Positions 35,305-44,273 of a DNA stretch of 64,000 nucleotides are shown one piece after another. The notes under the pieces are model-generated. The model did not search any database, was not told where the DNA came from, and saw only the letters and a list, made by a program, of their open reading frames with translations. The translations under genes and the position numbers were made by a program. The stretch's first letter is position 1, and each line of letters opens with the position of its first letter. The stretch comes from Treponema pectinovorum (GTDB lineage Bacteria > Spirochaetota > Spirochaetia > Treponematales > Treponemataceae): contig NZ_UFQO01000006.1 in NCBI RefSeq assembly GCF_900497595.1, positions 30,062-94,061 on the forward strand, read 5' to 3'.

Positions 35305-36151
35305 ACAAAACTCCTGTATTAACTCCCCTCGAATGATAAGAAACAGAACCGTATCGAAGATCAATCACATCGACATTTGGGTCAAGCCCCTTTACAACAT
35401 CCAAGGTTACCATCATTTTCTGAAGTGTTTCTTCGTTTAGAATTCGGTCTGCAAGAACTTTTAAATGCGCCTTTACAGGAATAAGCACGAGTTCAAAGTT
35501 GCCGTATTCTCTTGGAACAACCCGAATTTCAGAGACTGCTGCAAAATATTTTCTGTTTACAGATTGAATTTTATAAATCTGATCTAGCAGAAGGTGATAT
35601 TTTGAAGGAAGCCTCATGCCTTCAGGAATGTTTTCTACAGGAATCCCAGAAATAATTGGAACAGAGCCATCGCTTGGGATAAATGCAGATTTTAAAGGGA
35701 ATAATACCCCATTTCTGTCTATTTGAATAGGGATTGTGCGCTCACTATCGTTTATAAAAGTTACGGCCACAGCTTGTCTTTCTTCAATATCTATAAAAAC
35801 TCTATTCGGGAATCGCAGTTTTATGCTTACGTTTTCAATTCCTGCAACGCTTGAAATTAAAGATTTTATTTTAATCTTATCGATTTTGAAATAATTTTTT
35901 TCAAGTTCTCCACCGCACGCTTTTACTACTTCTTGCTGAGAGAAATTTTTAAGTCCGCTAAAAGTGATTTTTACAGTTTCAAAACTAGGAAACGCAAAAA
36001 AGTAGAGAAACATTTCTACAAATAAAATACAAATCAAAATTGAAACGAGAATAACGAGGGCTTTTCCTTTTAAATCTGTTTTTCGTTTTTTTGATTTTGA
36101 TTTTGTAATCCCTTCAAAATTTCCAAACCTGTCAAAGATAACATCACTCAT
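35297..36151 (-). CDS. ftsQ: Cell division protein FtsQ
   Basis: A 284-residue bitopic membrane protein. A basic cytosolic N-terminus (KSKSKKRKTDLKGK) precedes one transmembrane segment (about 32-52). A POTRA domain follows (FETVKITFSGLKNFSQQEVV), then the beta domain with IEERQAVAV. It overlaps ftsW by four bases (ATGA) and ftsA by eight. Confidence 0.9.
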   Translation of the reverse strand: MSDVIFDRFGNFEGITKSKSKKRKTDLKGKALVILVSILICILFVEMFLYFFAFPSFETVKITFSGLKNFSQQEVVKACGGELEKNYFKIDKIKIKSLISSVAGIENVSIKLRFPNRVFIDIEERQAVAVTFINDSERTIPIQIDRNGVLFPLKSAFIPSDGSVPIISGIPVENIPEGMRLPSKYHLLLDQIYKIQSVNRKYFAAVSEIRVVPREYGNFELVLIPVKAHLKVLADRILNEETLQKMMVTLDVVKGLDPNVDVIDLRYGSVSYHSRGVNTGVLFE

Positions 36152-37317
36152 AACTCAATTCTCTCTACGATATAATTTTCACTTTCATAATCTTGTTCTA
36201 TTCTCGACGCATTTATCATAAAACCGCACATCGCAAGCGTGAATACTATTGAAGAACCTCCCGAACTAAAAAATGGAAGAGGAATTCCTGTTGAAGGAAG
36301 AACGCCGCCAACAACCGCTACATTTAAAATTGACTGGCAAACAATGCTCGAACCAAAACCAAAACTTGCAATCGAAGCAAATCTGTTACCACAATACATA
36401 GAAATTTTAAAAATTCTGTATATGAAAAATCCCAAAAGGATAAAATATATTGCAACTCCCAAAAGCCCCATAGCTTCGCTCCAGCCTGCAAAAATGTAGT
36501 CCGATTGAATTTCTGGGACGCTGATTAATTTTGAAAGTCCAGTGCCAATTCCTTTTCCCCAAAATCCACCATCGCTTATTGCAGTTTTTGCATTGTTTAT
36601 CTGCCAGTTAAAAGTTTGTTGATAGGAATCTTGGGCAAAAAATCCAACCAAACGATTTACGCGATATGGTTTTAACAAAATCATCAAAGCTGCAAAAGGA
36701 ATTCCGAGCGACGAAAACGGAATAAACCAGCTCAATTTTGCACCTGTCACAAAAAAAAGAATCAATCCAATTACAAAAACAAAAAGCCCAGTGCTAAAAT
36801 CCTGCTGAGCAAAGATTATCAACGTAAAAATTAAGAGCCCGACAAATGCTGGTAAAACAGATTTCTCTTCTTCAGGAAGCTTTTCTTGCTTATCAAATAG
36901 ATTTGCAAGATACAAAACCATGGCAAATTTTATCGCTTCTGAAGGTTGAAAAGTCGAAAAATATGGAAGTTTTATCCAGCGTCTTGCACCGTTTCTTTCA
37001 ATTCCAATTCCTGGAACAAAAGTAAAAATACATAAAACGATTGAGCCCAAAACGATTATAGGAAGCAACTTTCGCAATTTTTCAACATCGATACAAGCTA
37101 AAAATGTCATAAAAATAAAACCAATCGCAGAACTCACAAGTTGTCTTTGTACAAAATAAAAAGGATTTCCAAAAAATTTTTCGGCATAATTTGTTGAACA
37201 AAAATAAAGACTCACGATGCCAATTCCCCAAAAGAGCAAAACCAAAACAATCAATACAGAGTCGCTTTTTTTGTATGAAGAAATTTGTCTTTCTGCAAAA
37301 AAATTAAAGCTATGCAT
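36148..37317 (-). CDS. ftsW: Lipid II glycosyltransferase FtsW
   Basis: A SEDS-family septal peptidoglycan polymerase, 389 residues from the chosen start, with about ten membrane segments. Family signatures: FQPSEAIKFAMVLYLA and the C-terminal GVLPSTGIPLPFFSSGGSS. The frame is open to 37371, but ATG 37317 is preferred because GGAGG lies 6 bases before it; this start overlaps the murF stop by eight bases. The cognate transpeptidase FtsI is not encoded nearby. Confidence 0.94.
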   Translation of the reverse strand: MHSFNFFAERQISSYKKSDSVLIVLVLLFWGIGIVSLYFCSTNYAEKFFGNPFYFVQRQLVSSAIGFIFMTFLACIDVEKLRKLLPIIVLGSIVLCIFTFVPGIGIERNGARRWIKLPYFSTFQPSEAIKFAMVLYLANLFDKQEKLPEEEKSVLPAFVGLLIFTLIIFAQQDFSTGLFVFVIGLILFFVTGAKLSWFIPFSSLGIPFAALMILLKPYRVNRLVGFFAQDSYQQTFNWQINNAKTAISDGGFWGKGIGTGLSKLISVPEIQSDYIFAGWSEAMGLLGVAIYFILLGFFIYRIFKISMYCGNRFASIASFGFGSSIVCQSILNVAVVGGVLPSTGIPLPFFSSGGSSIVFTLAMCGFMINASRIEQDYESENYIVERIEL

Positions 37318-38785
37318 GCTTGCCCTCCGTCTGCGCATCGTGCAAAAGAGGAACAAGCCGCTCGAGTGCAATGCTGTGGCTTCCTTTTAAAAGTATAAAA
37401 CTGCCATCTGGTGCAGAATTTTTTATCTTTAAAGCGATTGCGTTCATCACTTCGTCATCAGTTTTTTCAAAATAATTAAGATGAATATTTTTCCCAGCAC
37501 AAGCGATTTTTGCCTCTTCGTAAGCGAAAACCATCTCTTTGCCGACAAAAAATATTTCATCTGATCCGCATTGAACTGCTTTTTTCCCGACAGCACAGTG
37601 AGCATTAAAAGATTCGCTTCCAAGTTCAAGCATTGAACCTAAAACAAAAATCTTTTTTCCGCTGATTTTTACATCTTTTGCAAACTCTAAAGCCTTTTCC
37701 ATAGAATCTGGATTTGCATTGTAGCAGTCTTCCAGTATCGAATATTTGCCTTTTACGATTTTGCTTCGTCCGTCTAAAGCCTTAACTTTTTCAATGCCGT
37801 CTTTTATCTGTTTTACAGACAAACCTAAGGCTCGTCCAATTTCTATTGCCAAAAGCGCATTTGAATAATTGTAAATTCCAGGGATTGCAAGGTGAACTTC
37901 TTGGCCTTCAATCTTAAAAAAAGTGCCATCGATTCCTGCATCTTTTACAAACTCAATTCCGTTCCCTTTTACATTTTTACCGTAATAGACGATTTTTGCG
38001 TTTACACCTTGCGAAAGAAAATCCGCATAATCATCATCTTTTGGAATTATAGCAACACCGTTTTGCGAAAGATGATTGAAAATTTTTTTCTTTTCCTCTG
38101 CAATTTTTTCTCTGCTTCCGAGTTTTCCTATGTGAGCAGTGCCGATATTTGTTATTCCTGCATATTGCGGTTTAAAAACTTCGCACAATTCGCCAATTTC
38201 ACCTTCGCGGTTCATTCCCATCTCTAAAAGTGCAACTTCATCGCCAGGTCGAATTTCAAAGCAAGAAAGCGGGAGCCCTGTTTCGCTGTTGAAATTTCCT
38301 TTGTTGCAACGCACCTTGTATTTTTCTTTTAAAATTGAATAAGCGATCTCTTTTGTTGTGGTTTTTCCGCTCGAGCCTGTTATAGAAACCCTTATCAAAT
38401 CTGGAAATTTTTGAACATATCGTTCTGCCGCTTTTTGAAGCGCATATAAAGTGTTTTCTACCATTATGAAAAATACACAAGGATTTTCTTTTGCAATTTT
38501 TTTATAAAAATCTTCTTTTTCGTTAAAGGATTTGCGACAGACAAAAATTACAGTGGCGCCTTTTTTAATTGCCTGCTCAATATAAGAATGTCCATCCTGA
38601 AATTCTCCAATCAGAGGGATAAAAAGGCTTTTTTCAACAACATTTCTGCTGTCCGTGCAAACGCTGGTAAAGCAAAACATAGATTCGTCAGCATTTTCGT
38701 TTAGCAAAGTGCCACAAACACAAGGCAAAATTTCATTTAGATTGAGCAGAGAAGAAAAATTTTTATTTTCAAGTCGTTCACACAT
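37310..38785 (-). CDS. murF: UDP-MurNAc-tripeptide D-alanyl-D-alanine ligase MurF
   Basis: A 491-residue Mur ligase adding the terminal dipeptide to the cell-wall precursor. The ATP loop is ITGSSGKTTTKE near residue 137; EMGMNREGEIGEL and the NANPDSM motif identify MurF rather than MurE or MurD. The three-domain length is normal. It lies 8 bases after ftsL. No mraY, murD, murG or murC accompanies it. Confidence 0.95.
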   Translation of the reverse strand: MCERLENKNFSSLLNLNEILPCVCGTLLNENADESMFCFTSVCTDSRNVVEKSLFIPLIGEFQDGHSYIEQAIKKGATVIFVCRKSFNEKEDFYKKIAKENPCVFFIMVENTLYALQKAAERYVQKFPDLIRVSITGSSGKTTTKEIAYSILKEKYKVRCNKGNFNSETGLPLSCFEIRPGDEVALLEMGMNREGEIGELCEVFKPQYAGITNIGTAHIGKLGSREKIAEEKKKIFNHLSQNGVAIIPKDDDYADFLSQGVNAKIVYYGKNVKGNGIEFVKDAGIDGTFFKIEGQEVHLAIPGIYNYSNALLAIEIGRALGLSVKQIKDGIEKVKALDGRSKIVKGKYSILEDCYNANPDSMEKALEFAKDVKISGKKIFVLGSMLELGSESFNAHCAVGKKAVQCGSDEIFFVGKEMVFAYEEAKIACAGKNIHLNYFEKTDDEVMNAIALKIKNSAPDGSFILLKGSHSIALERLVPLLHDAQTEGKHA

Positions 38786-38793
38786 ATTGTATT

Positions 38794-39090
38794 TTAATTT
38801 TCTCCCTTAATTTCTACACGAACGATGTCGCCAGTTCCAGCTTTATGCATTCCTAGTTCGTCTTTTGCAATTTTTTCTATTCTGTCGGAACTTGAAAGAA
38901 CACTTATGTCCGAAATCAATTTTCTGTTCTGGTCTACGAGTTCAACCTGTTTTTTTTCTAAGGCACGAATTTCGTTCATCAATTTTTTATAGCGATAGGA
39001 TTGAAAAGCCTGCAAAACTAAAAGCAGTGGAATTAAAATTGCAATGAGATACGCTAAAACTTTTGTCTTGGTTCCATTTTTTTTGCTCAT
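38794..39090 (-). CDS. ftsL: FtsL-like division protein
   Basis: A 98-residue bitopic protein with one transmembrane segment (about 11-28), then a coiled coil (KLMNEIRALEKKQVELVDQN) and a short tail (IEKIAKDELGMHKA) typical of FtsL/DivIC. Its place between rsmH and murF supports ftsL. Confidence 0.85.
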   Translation of the reverse strand: MSKKNGTKTKVLAYLIAILIPLLLVLQAFQSYRYKKLMNEIRALEKKQVELVDQNRKLISDISVLSSSDRIEKIAKDELGMHKAGTGDIVRVEIKGEN

Positions 39091-39102
39091 TTTTAATTTT
39101 CC

Positions 39103-40083
39103 TTACTCTATTGCAACGAGATGGGCCTTTGTCGCATCTTTTATCTTTCTGACCACGCGCAATTTTGCACTTCTGCTTGGTGAATTGATTTTTATTTCGT
39201 CTTGAGTCGGCTCTACAGGCTTACGAGTTAAAATCTCTGCACACGGACTTCCCCCACAAGAGCAGATTGCCTGCTCGGGTGGACAAACGCAACTTTTTCC
39301 GAGATTTCTAAAATAATTTTTTACAATTCTGTCTTCCAGCGAATGAAACGTTATAACGCCCATTTTTCCACCATTTTTTAAAACATTAAAAGCGCAGTGT
39401 AGTGCTTTTGGAAGATGCGAAAGTTCATTATTTACGGCAATCCGCAACGCTTGAAAAGTCCTTGTTGCAGGATGAATTTGAGCGTATCTGTAATTTGAGG
39501 GAACTGCATCCCAAATTATATCAGAGAGCGCTTTTGAAGAAGTAATTTTCCCAAGATTCCTTGCGTTGACGATTGCCTTTGCAATGCGGCGGCTCATTTT
39601 TTCGTCGCTGTAAAGGTAAATAAGATTTGCAAGCTCTTCTTCGCCTTTTGTATTTACGATATCCGCAGCAGTTTCGCCCTCAGCAGTATTCAGACGCATA
39701 TCGAGTTTTTCATCATAACGAAACGAAAATCCTCTTCCACTTTGTTCATAATGATAAACGCTTATTCCTAAATCAAAGAGTATTAAATCCGGCCTTCTCT
39801 GTGATAAATCGTAATTTTCATAAAAATCGTTGAACCAGCCGTTAAAAAACTTCATCCGCTCGCCAAAAGGTGCAAGGCGAATTTTTGCTTTTTGCTGAAT
39901 ATTTTTATCGGCATCCAAACCGATAATTTTTAAGTTTGGAAATTTAGACAGAAAGGCATAAGAATGCCCACCTTCGCCAAGCGTCGAGTCAATCATAAAA
40001 GCATCGTCTTCAAAAGGCTCGCCAATGGGACTTAAATAATTTAAGCACTCATTTAAAAGCACTGGAGTATGAACAATTTCCAA
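39103..40083 (-). CDS. rsmH: 16S rRNA m4C1402 methyltransferase RsmH (MraW)
   Basis: A 326-residue SAM-dependent methyltransferase. The N-terminal HTPVLLNECLNYL and SAM-binding DSTLGEGGHS are diagnostic; HPATRTFQALRIAVN and FHSLEDRIVKNYF are the other conserved blocks. A short Cys-rich insert (CVCPPEQAICSCGGSPC) lies near residue 270. It follows mraZ by 43 bases. Confidence 0.97.
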   Translation of the reverse strand: MEIVHTPVLLNECLNYLSPIGEPFEDDAFMIDSTLGEGGHSYAFLSKFPNLKIIGLDADKNIQQKAKIRLAPFGERMKFFNGWFNDFYENYDLSQRRPDLILFDLGISVYHYEQSGRGFSFRYDEKLDMRLNTAEGETAADIVNTKGEEELANLIYLYSDEKMSRRIAKAIVNARNLGKITSSKALSDIIWDAVPSNYRYAQIHPATRTFQALRIAVNNELSHLPKALHCAFNVLKNGGKMGVITFHSLEDRIVKNYFRNLGKSCVCPPEQAICSCGGSPCAEILTRKPVEPTQDEIKINSPSRSAKLRVVRKIKDATKAHLVAIE

Positions 40084-40126
40084 AATTAAAATCCTTCAAT
40101 CCGCCAAAAATGGCAGGATAACAAAG

Positions 40127-40597
40127 CTACAAACTTATAGAACGCAAATCTTCCGCCGCATCCTTAAGATTTTCATCATTTTCGTTAAGATACTCTGCGT
40201 AAGTTTGTGCGTCCCAAAGTTCCATATATCTGTTAATTCCAAGAATCACACATTCTTTTGTCAAATTTGCATATTCACGCAAACTCTGTGGGATTGAAAG
40301 CCTACCGCTTTTGTCTAGTTCAACTTCTTGAGCAGGAGCAATAAGGGTGCGAAGAACAAGTCTATTTTGACGACTAAAAGGAGAAGCCGTTTCCATGATT
40401 TTGGAAGAAAGGTTTTTCCATTCATCGAGAGTATAAAGCCACAAGCAACGGTCAAAAGATTGCGTAACGATGAGAATATTCTTTTCTGTTTCCGTGAAAA
40501 GTTCATTTCTAAGCTTTGAAGGAAAAAGAATTCGCCCTTTTTCATCCAAAGTATTTCGGTACTCACCAGTTAGCAATTCCATACCATTTTTTACCAC
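40127..40597 (-). CDS. mraZ: Transcriptional regulator MraZ
   Basis: A 156-residue protein with two AbrB-like swapped-hairpin domains (TLDEKGRILFPSKLR near residue 16 and LDKSGRLSIPQSLRE near 93), the regulator of the division and cell-wall cluster. The frame starts at GTG 40597, 4 bases after GGAG; ATG 40582 is an alternative that matches the usual MraZ N-terminus but lacks a ribosome site. It heads the mraZ-to-hslU gene run. Confidence 0.94.
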   Translation of the reverse strand: MVKNGMELLTGEYRNTLDEKGRILFPSKLRNELFTETEKNILIVTQSFDRCLWLYTLDEWKNLSSKIMETASPFSRQNRLVLRTLIAPAQEVELDKSGRLSIPQSLREYANLTKECVILGINRYMELWDAQTYAEYLNENDENLKDAAEDLRSISL

Positions 40598-40617
40598 AAA
40601 ACTCCACTTTTTCCCAC
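40583..40617 (-). promoter_or_regulatory. MraZ operator: four direct repeats with a 10-bp period
   Basis: On the minus strand GTGGG (40613-40617), GTGGA (40603-40607), GTGGT (40593-40597) and ATGGT (40583-40587) are each separated by five bases. MraZ of other bacteria binds TGGGN-type repeats with 5-base spacers upstream of mraZ. A further GTGGG sits at 40655-40659 beside the -35. The third repeat contains the GTG start codon. Confidence 0.75.
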
Positions 40618-40626
40618 TTGTCTATA

Positions 40627-40654
40627 ATTTTAATCAATAAATTCATAAAGTCAA
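40627..40654 (-). promoter_or_regulatory. Promoter of the mraZ (dcw) cluster
   Basis: On the minus strand TTGACT (40649-40654), a 16-base spacer, TAAAAT (40627-40632). The MraZ repeats begin 9 bases downstream of the -10 box, over the expected transcription start. Confidence 0.65.
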
Positions 40655-40771
40655 CCCACATTTTTCCGACAATATAAGTTATTTCAATTATGGGAATACG
40701 CAAAAATTAAAATCTCCAAAAAATCTATGGATAAAAACTTTTAAAAAAGCGAAAATCGATGAAGAGCAAAA

Positions 40772-41533
40772 ATGACAAAAATAAACACTTACAACGAAAC
40801 CTCACTTCATAAAACTCTAAAACAGATGTATGCAGAAAGTTCAAACGGAAAAACCGAACAGAAAATAGGAAATTTTATCTGCGACATAGTGGCCGAAAGC
40901 GAAGGCGTGATCGAAATTCAAACTTCAAATATTTCATCGTTAAGAAAGAAAATTGAATTTATTCTGGCGTCGGACACAAACATAAAAATCGTTCATCCTG
41001 TAATCCGAAACAAAATTATAGAAACATATTCCAGCGATGGCATCCTGCTAGCCAGACGAAAAAGTCCAAAAAAAGAAAGCATCTATTCAATGCTGAGGCA
41101 ACTGACAGGAATATACGATTTACTGACGAAAAACAGGTTTTCACTTGAAGTTCTTGAAGTGAGTGCGACAGAGATTCGCATAAAATTTGACAAAAAAATG
41201 CAAACCCAAAATAAAAGCCGCCGTCATCTAAAAGATTGGATTTCTAAAGAGAAAAAATTGGATTTTATTCATTCAAAAAAAACTTTCCGAACAAAAGACG
41301 ATTATCTTTCTCTCCTGCCGCAAACACTTCCAAAAATCTTTACCCTTGCAAATTTAAAAAACGAAATTTTAAAAATTGATTTTGGAGAAGATTTTACAAA
41401 AGCCAATAGACAAGACGCTGCAAATAAATGCAAGCTTTTGCTCTGGCTGCTTGAAAAAATGGAAATCGTAAAACGGACTGGCAAAAAAGACGGAAGAAGC
41501 ATTCTGTATCAAATAAATTTAACAAATTCTTAA
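40772..41533 (+). CDS. Uncharacterised protein, nuclease-like N-terminus and helical C-terminus
   Basis: A 253-residue protein not recognised. Near residues 25-50, KTEQKIGNFICDIVAESEGVIEIQ fits the spacing of a PD-(D/E)xK nuclease core (E, then D, then E-x-Q). A middle basic stretch (RRKSPKKES) follows. The last 80 residues resemble a winged helix (LWLLEKMEIVKRTGKKDGRS, then ILYQI). The coding frame has normal local composition and it is divergent from mraZ. It has no signal peptide or membrane segment. A DNA- or RNA-acting enzyme is an inference only. Confidence 0.8.
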   Translation: MTKINTYNETSLHKTLKQMYAESSNGKTEQKIGNFICDIVAESEGVIEIQTSNISSLRKKIEFILASDTNIKIVHPVIRNKIIETYSSDGILLARRKSPKKESIYSMLRQLTGIYDLLTKNRFSLEVLEVSATEIRIKFDKKMQTQNKSRRHLKDWISKEKKLDFIHSKKTFRTKDDYLSLLPQTLPKIFTLANLKNEILKIDFGEDFTKANRQDAANKCKLLLWLLEKMEIVKRTGKKDGRSILYQINLTNS

Positions 41534-41555
41534 AATGCTAAAGCTCAAAATTCCA

Positions 41556-41584
41556 TTGTAAAAACAAATCAAAGTAAATATATT
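41556..41584 (+). promoter_or_regulatory. Candidate promoter immediately before pyk
   Basis: TTGTAA (41556-41561), a 17-base spacer, TATATT (41579-41584). The -10 box ends 6 bases before the pyk ATG, so the transcript is predicted to start on or beside the start codon. Confidence 0.6.
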
Positions 41585-41590
41585 GAAAGT

Positions 41591-43417
41591 ATGATTTTAC
41601 AAAAGACAAAAATTGTATGTTCAATAGGACCTTCTTCTAACCAAGACGAAACGATTAGAAAGATGATTCAGGCAGGGATGAATATCGCACGCTTTAATTT
41701 TTCGCACGGCGAACACAGCTGGCACAAAGAAGCGATGGATAGGGTAAAAAAAATCGCTGCTCAAGAAAAAAGACTAGTCGCAATCTTACTAGATACAAAA
41801 GGGCCAGAGATTAGAACAGGAAAAACTCTCGACGACAAGGACATTTCAATAAAATCCGGAGATATTTTTGAAGTAACTGCTGACGACAGCCCTTGTTACG
41901 CAGCAGAAAATTCTGGCAATCTCAAAAAAAACGGACATCTTTCGCTTACCTGGAAAGAAGCTACACAAAAACTCAAGGCCGGAAATAAAATTTTAGTTGC
42001 GGACGGACTTATCGAATTTTCAGTTGAAAATATAGAAAAGGATAAAGTCATCTGCAAAGCTTTAAACAATGGAACTATCGGCAGCCGAAAGAATGTAAAT
42101 CTTGTGGGAGTTCACGCAGGACTTCCAATAATGTCCGCTCAGGATAAAGATGATATTGCTTTTGGCGTAGAACAAAATATCGATTTTATTGCAGCAAGTT
42201 TTGTAAGTTTTCCAGAAGAAGTTGTAGAGATTCGAAAATATTTAAAATCGCTCGGAAGCAATGCAAAAATAATCGCAAAGATAGAAAACGAAGAAGGCTT
42301 GAATAATATAGATCGCATAATTGAAGAAGCAGACGGAATAATGGTTGCTAGAGGAGATTTAGGAGTTCAAGTTCCAACAGAAAGAATCCCGCTTGCTCAA
42401 AAGAAGATTATACGAAAGTGCAGACAAGCCGCTAAAACTGTAATAACAGCAACTCAAATGCTAGATTCTATGGTTGTAAATCCACGCCCAACTCGTGCTG
42501 AACTTACAGACGTTGCAAACGCAGTCATCGACGGAACAGACGCTGTAATGCTTTCTGGAGAAACAGCAGGAGGAAAATATCCTGTAGAAGCGGTAGAAAC
42601 AATGTCGCGCATAGTAAGGACGACAGAATCGTCCGACGAATACAGGCTTAGGATGAGAACTCTCTATATCGAAGAAGAAAAAAATTATTCTTCGCAGCCG
42701 GATAAAAACATCGGAAAAACAGTTGCCAGCACCGCTTATAACCTGGCATTAAACATAAGCGCAAAAGCGATAATCTCTCCAACTCTGCATGGAAATACCT
42801 CAAAAATGATAAGCAGTTTTAGGCCTGAGCAGATAGTGATTGCGGTAACTCCAGACGAACAGGTTGCAAGACAACTCATGCTAAATTGGGGAGTAAATCC
42901 AATACTGTGCGAAAAAGTTTACGACTCAGAGACGATGATTCAAAATTCTATAAAAGTTGCCTTAGACGAAAATTCTGTTGCCATGAGCGACAGCGTAGTT
43001 ATGATTGCATCAATTCCTTTGCACAGTCCTCTTATGGCAAACACTATAAAAGTAATCGTAGTTGGCAATGTTTTAGCACGAGGAAAAAATCACGGATATT
43101 CAAACAAAAAATCACCGTTGGCATTTGGAAGAATCGTAAATGTGGAAAAGCCAGACGAGGCGATTGAATTTATAAGGAATTCCAAAAATACAATCCTAGT
43201 CTGCAATCGCCTTACAAATGAGTTTATTCCTCTTTTGAGGTTGGTAAACGGAGTTATAGCAGAAAGTGGAAGCGACCTTTCCGCAGAAACTTTGACTTCA
43301 TGCAGCAAAAATCTAGTTTGGCTAACAGATTCGCCTTGTGTTACAGCCTCTCTTGAAACAGGACTTTCCGTAACTATCGACGGTCAAAAAGGGCTTGTAT
43401 ACGAAGGATTTATCTAA
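41591..43417 (+). CDS. pyk: Pyruvate kinase with C-terminal extension
   Basis: A 608-residue glycolytic enzyme converting PEP and ADP to pyruvate and ATP. The N-terminal KIVCSIGPSS, substrate motif ARFNFSHGEH, the MVARGDLGVQVP block and AVMLSGETAGGKYP are intact. Beyond the usual end (about residue 475) lies an extension of some 115 residues related to the PEP-utilising mobile domain found in Geobacillus-type enzymes; its usual LSHAA-like phosphohistidine motif reads LSAETL, so no His is present. No Shine-Dalgarno precedes the ATG. Confidence 0.95.
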   Translation: MILQKTKIVCSIGPSSNQDETIRKMIQAGMNIARFNFSHGEHSWHKEAMDRVKKIAAQEKRLVAILLDTKGPEIRTGKTLDDKDISIKSGDIFEVTADDSPCYAAENSGNLKKNGHLSLTWKEATQKLKAGNKILVADGLIEFSVENIEKDKVICKALNNGTIGSRKNVNLVGVHAGLPIMSAQDKDDIAFGVEQNIDFIAASFVSFPEEVVEIRKYLKSLGSNAKIIAKIENEEGLNNIDRIIEEADGIMVARGDLGVQVPTERIPLAQKKIIRKCRQAAKTVITATQMLDSMVVNPRPTRAELTDVANAVIDGTDAVMLSGETAGGKYPVEAVETMSRIVRTTESSDEYRLRMRTLYIEEEKNYSSQPDKNIGKTVASTAYNLALNISAKAIISPTLHGNTSKMISSFRPEQIVIAVTPDEQVARQLMLNWGVNPILCEKVYDSETMIQNSIKVALDENSVAMSDSVVMIASIPLHSPLMANTIKVIVVGNVLARGKNHGYSNKKSPLAFGRIVNVEKPDEAIEFIRNSKNTILVCNRLTNEFIPLLRLVNGVIAESGSDLSAETLTSCSKNLVWLTDSPCVTASLETGLSVTIDGQKGLVYEGFI

Positions 43418-43507
43418 AATAAAAAAAACATTGCACAAAAATTCGTAAAAAAATGCAGCAAATTAAAATTTTTGATGCAAAATAAAACGGCAAAACTTTA
43501 AAATGCA

Positions 43508-43546
43508 AAAAAAAACGCCCCTCATCAGTCGAAGGGCGTTTTATTT
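43508..43546. terminator. Bidirectional terminator between pyk and the flaA genes
   Basis: AAAACGCCC (43512-43520) pairs with GGGCGTTTT (43534-43542) around a 13-base loop, flanked by A on the left and T on the right, so it works for both convergent transcripts. Confidence 0.88.
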
Positions 43547-43559
43547 TACAACTTAACTA

Positions 43560-44273
43560 CTACCAGTCATCCATGATGTCATCTTCATCACGGTTTTCAA
43601 GGTCGTAAAGATCTGTAACCGCGCGCAAATCATCAAAGTAAACATAATACTGACCACGAGCCAAAGCTGGATCGCAATCAATTCTGAAGCCTAAAACTTT
43701 AAGACCAGGTCTTACACCATTGTAAGCACTCTGCTGAATAATTCCATGCTCTCCATCTGGAGTAGGAGGAACTGCAACAGTAAGTTTTTTCCAGCCAGAA
43801 AATCCAAGATTTCCAAGATAAAGTTCAAAATTGTTTCCGAAATAATCCTGAACTAAAACAAAAATTTCGTGATCCATATTGCGTCCAGCAACCCACATAG
43901 AGATTGTCTTTGTAACACCTTCGATTGGAATAGGACGAGCGGAGCGGATAAAGAAAGAATTTATTCCACGACGGAAAAATTCAACCTTAACGCCCAAAAC
44001 TTTTGTATCAGGAGAATTTTCTTCGCTAGACAAAGGCTCTTTCATTGCAGGACTTCCATCAAAAAGTCTTGAAGCAATAACGCCATAATCTGGAGAAATA
44101 GAAGCGTTCCAAGAACCTTCAACTTCAAATTTATCAACTGAAACTTCACGGAGCGCCTGCTTTGCTGAATCAGCGCCTATGATTGTTGGATCAGGTTCTG
44201 AAAGGCTTGAATTTTGTGCAAATGCAAAGCCTGCAACAGTCATTGCACAAAGAACTGTAAGTAACTTTTTCAT
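43560..44273 (-). CDS. FlaA-like flagellar filament outer-layer protein (second copy)
   Basis: A 237-residue exported protein. A signal peptide (residues 1-20, MKKLLTVLCAMTVAGFAFAQ) is followed by a beta-rich FlaA domain with KVLGVKVEFFRRGINSFFI, then ISMWVAGRN and FDDLRAVTDLYD. FlaA proteins sheath the periplasmic flagellar filament of spirochaetes. Its ATG overlaps the stop of the upstream flaA by one base (TAATG), so the two are translationally coupled and probably made together. Confidence 0.9.
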   Translation of the reverse strand: MKKLLTVLCAMTVAGFAFAQNSSLSEPDPTIIGADSAKQALREVSVDKFEVEGSWNASISPDYGVIASRLFDGSPAMKEPLSSEENSPDTKVLGVKVEFFRRGINSFFIRSARPIPIEGVTKTISMWVAGRNMDHEIFVLVQDYFGNNFELYLGNLGFSGWKKLTVAVPPTPDGEHGIIQQSAYNGVRPGLKVLGFRIDCDPALARGQYYVYFDDLRAVTDLYDLENRDEDDIMDDW

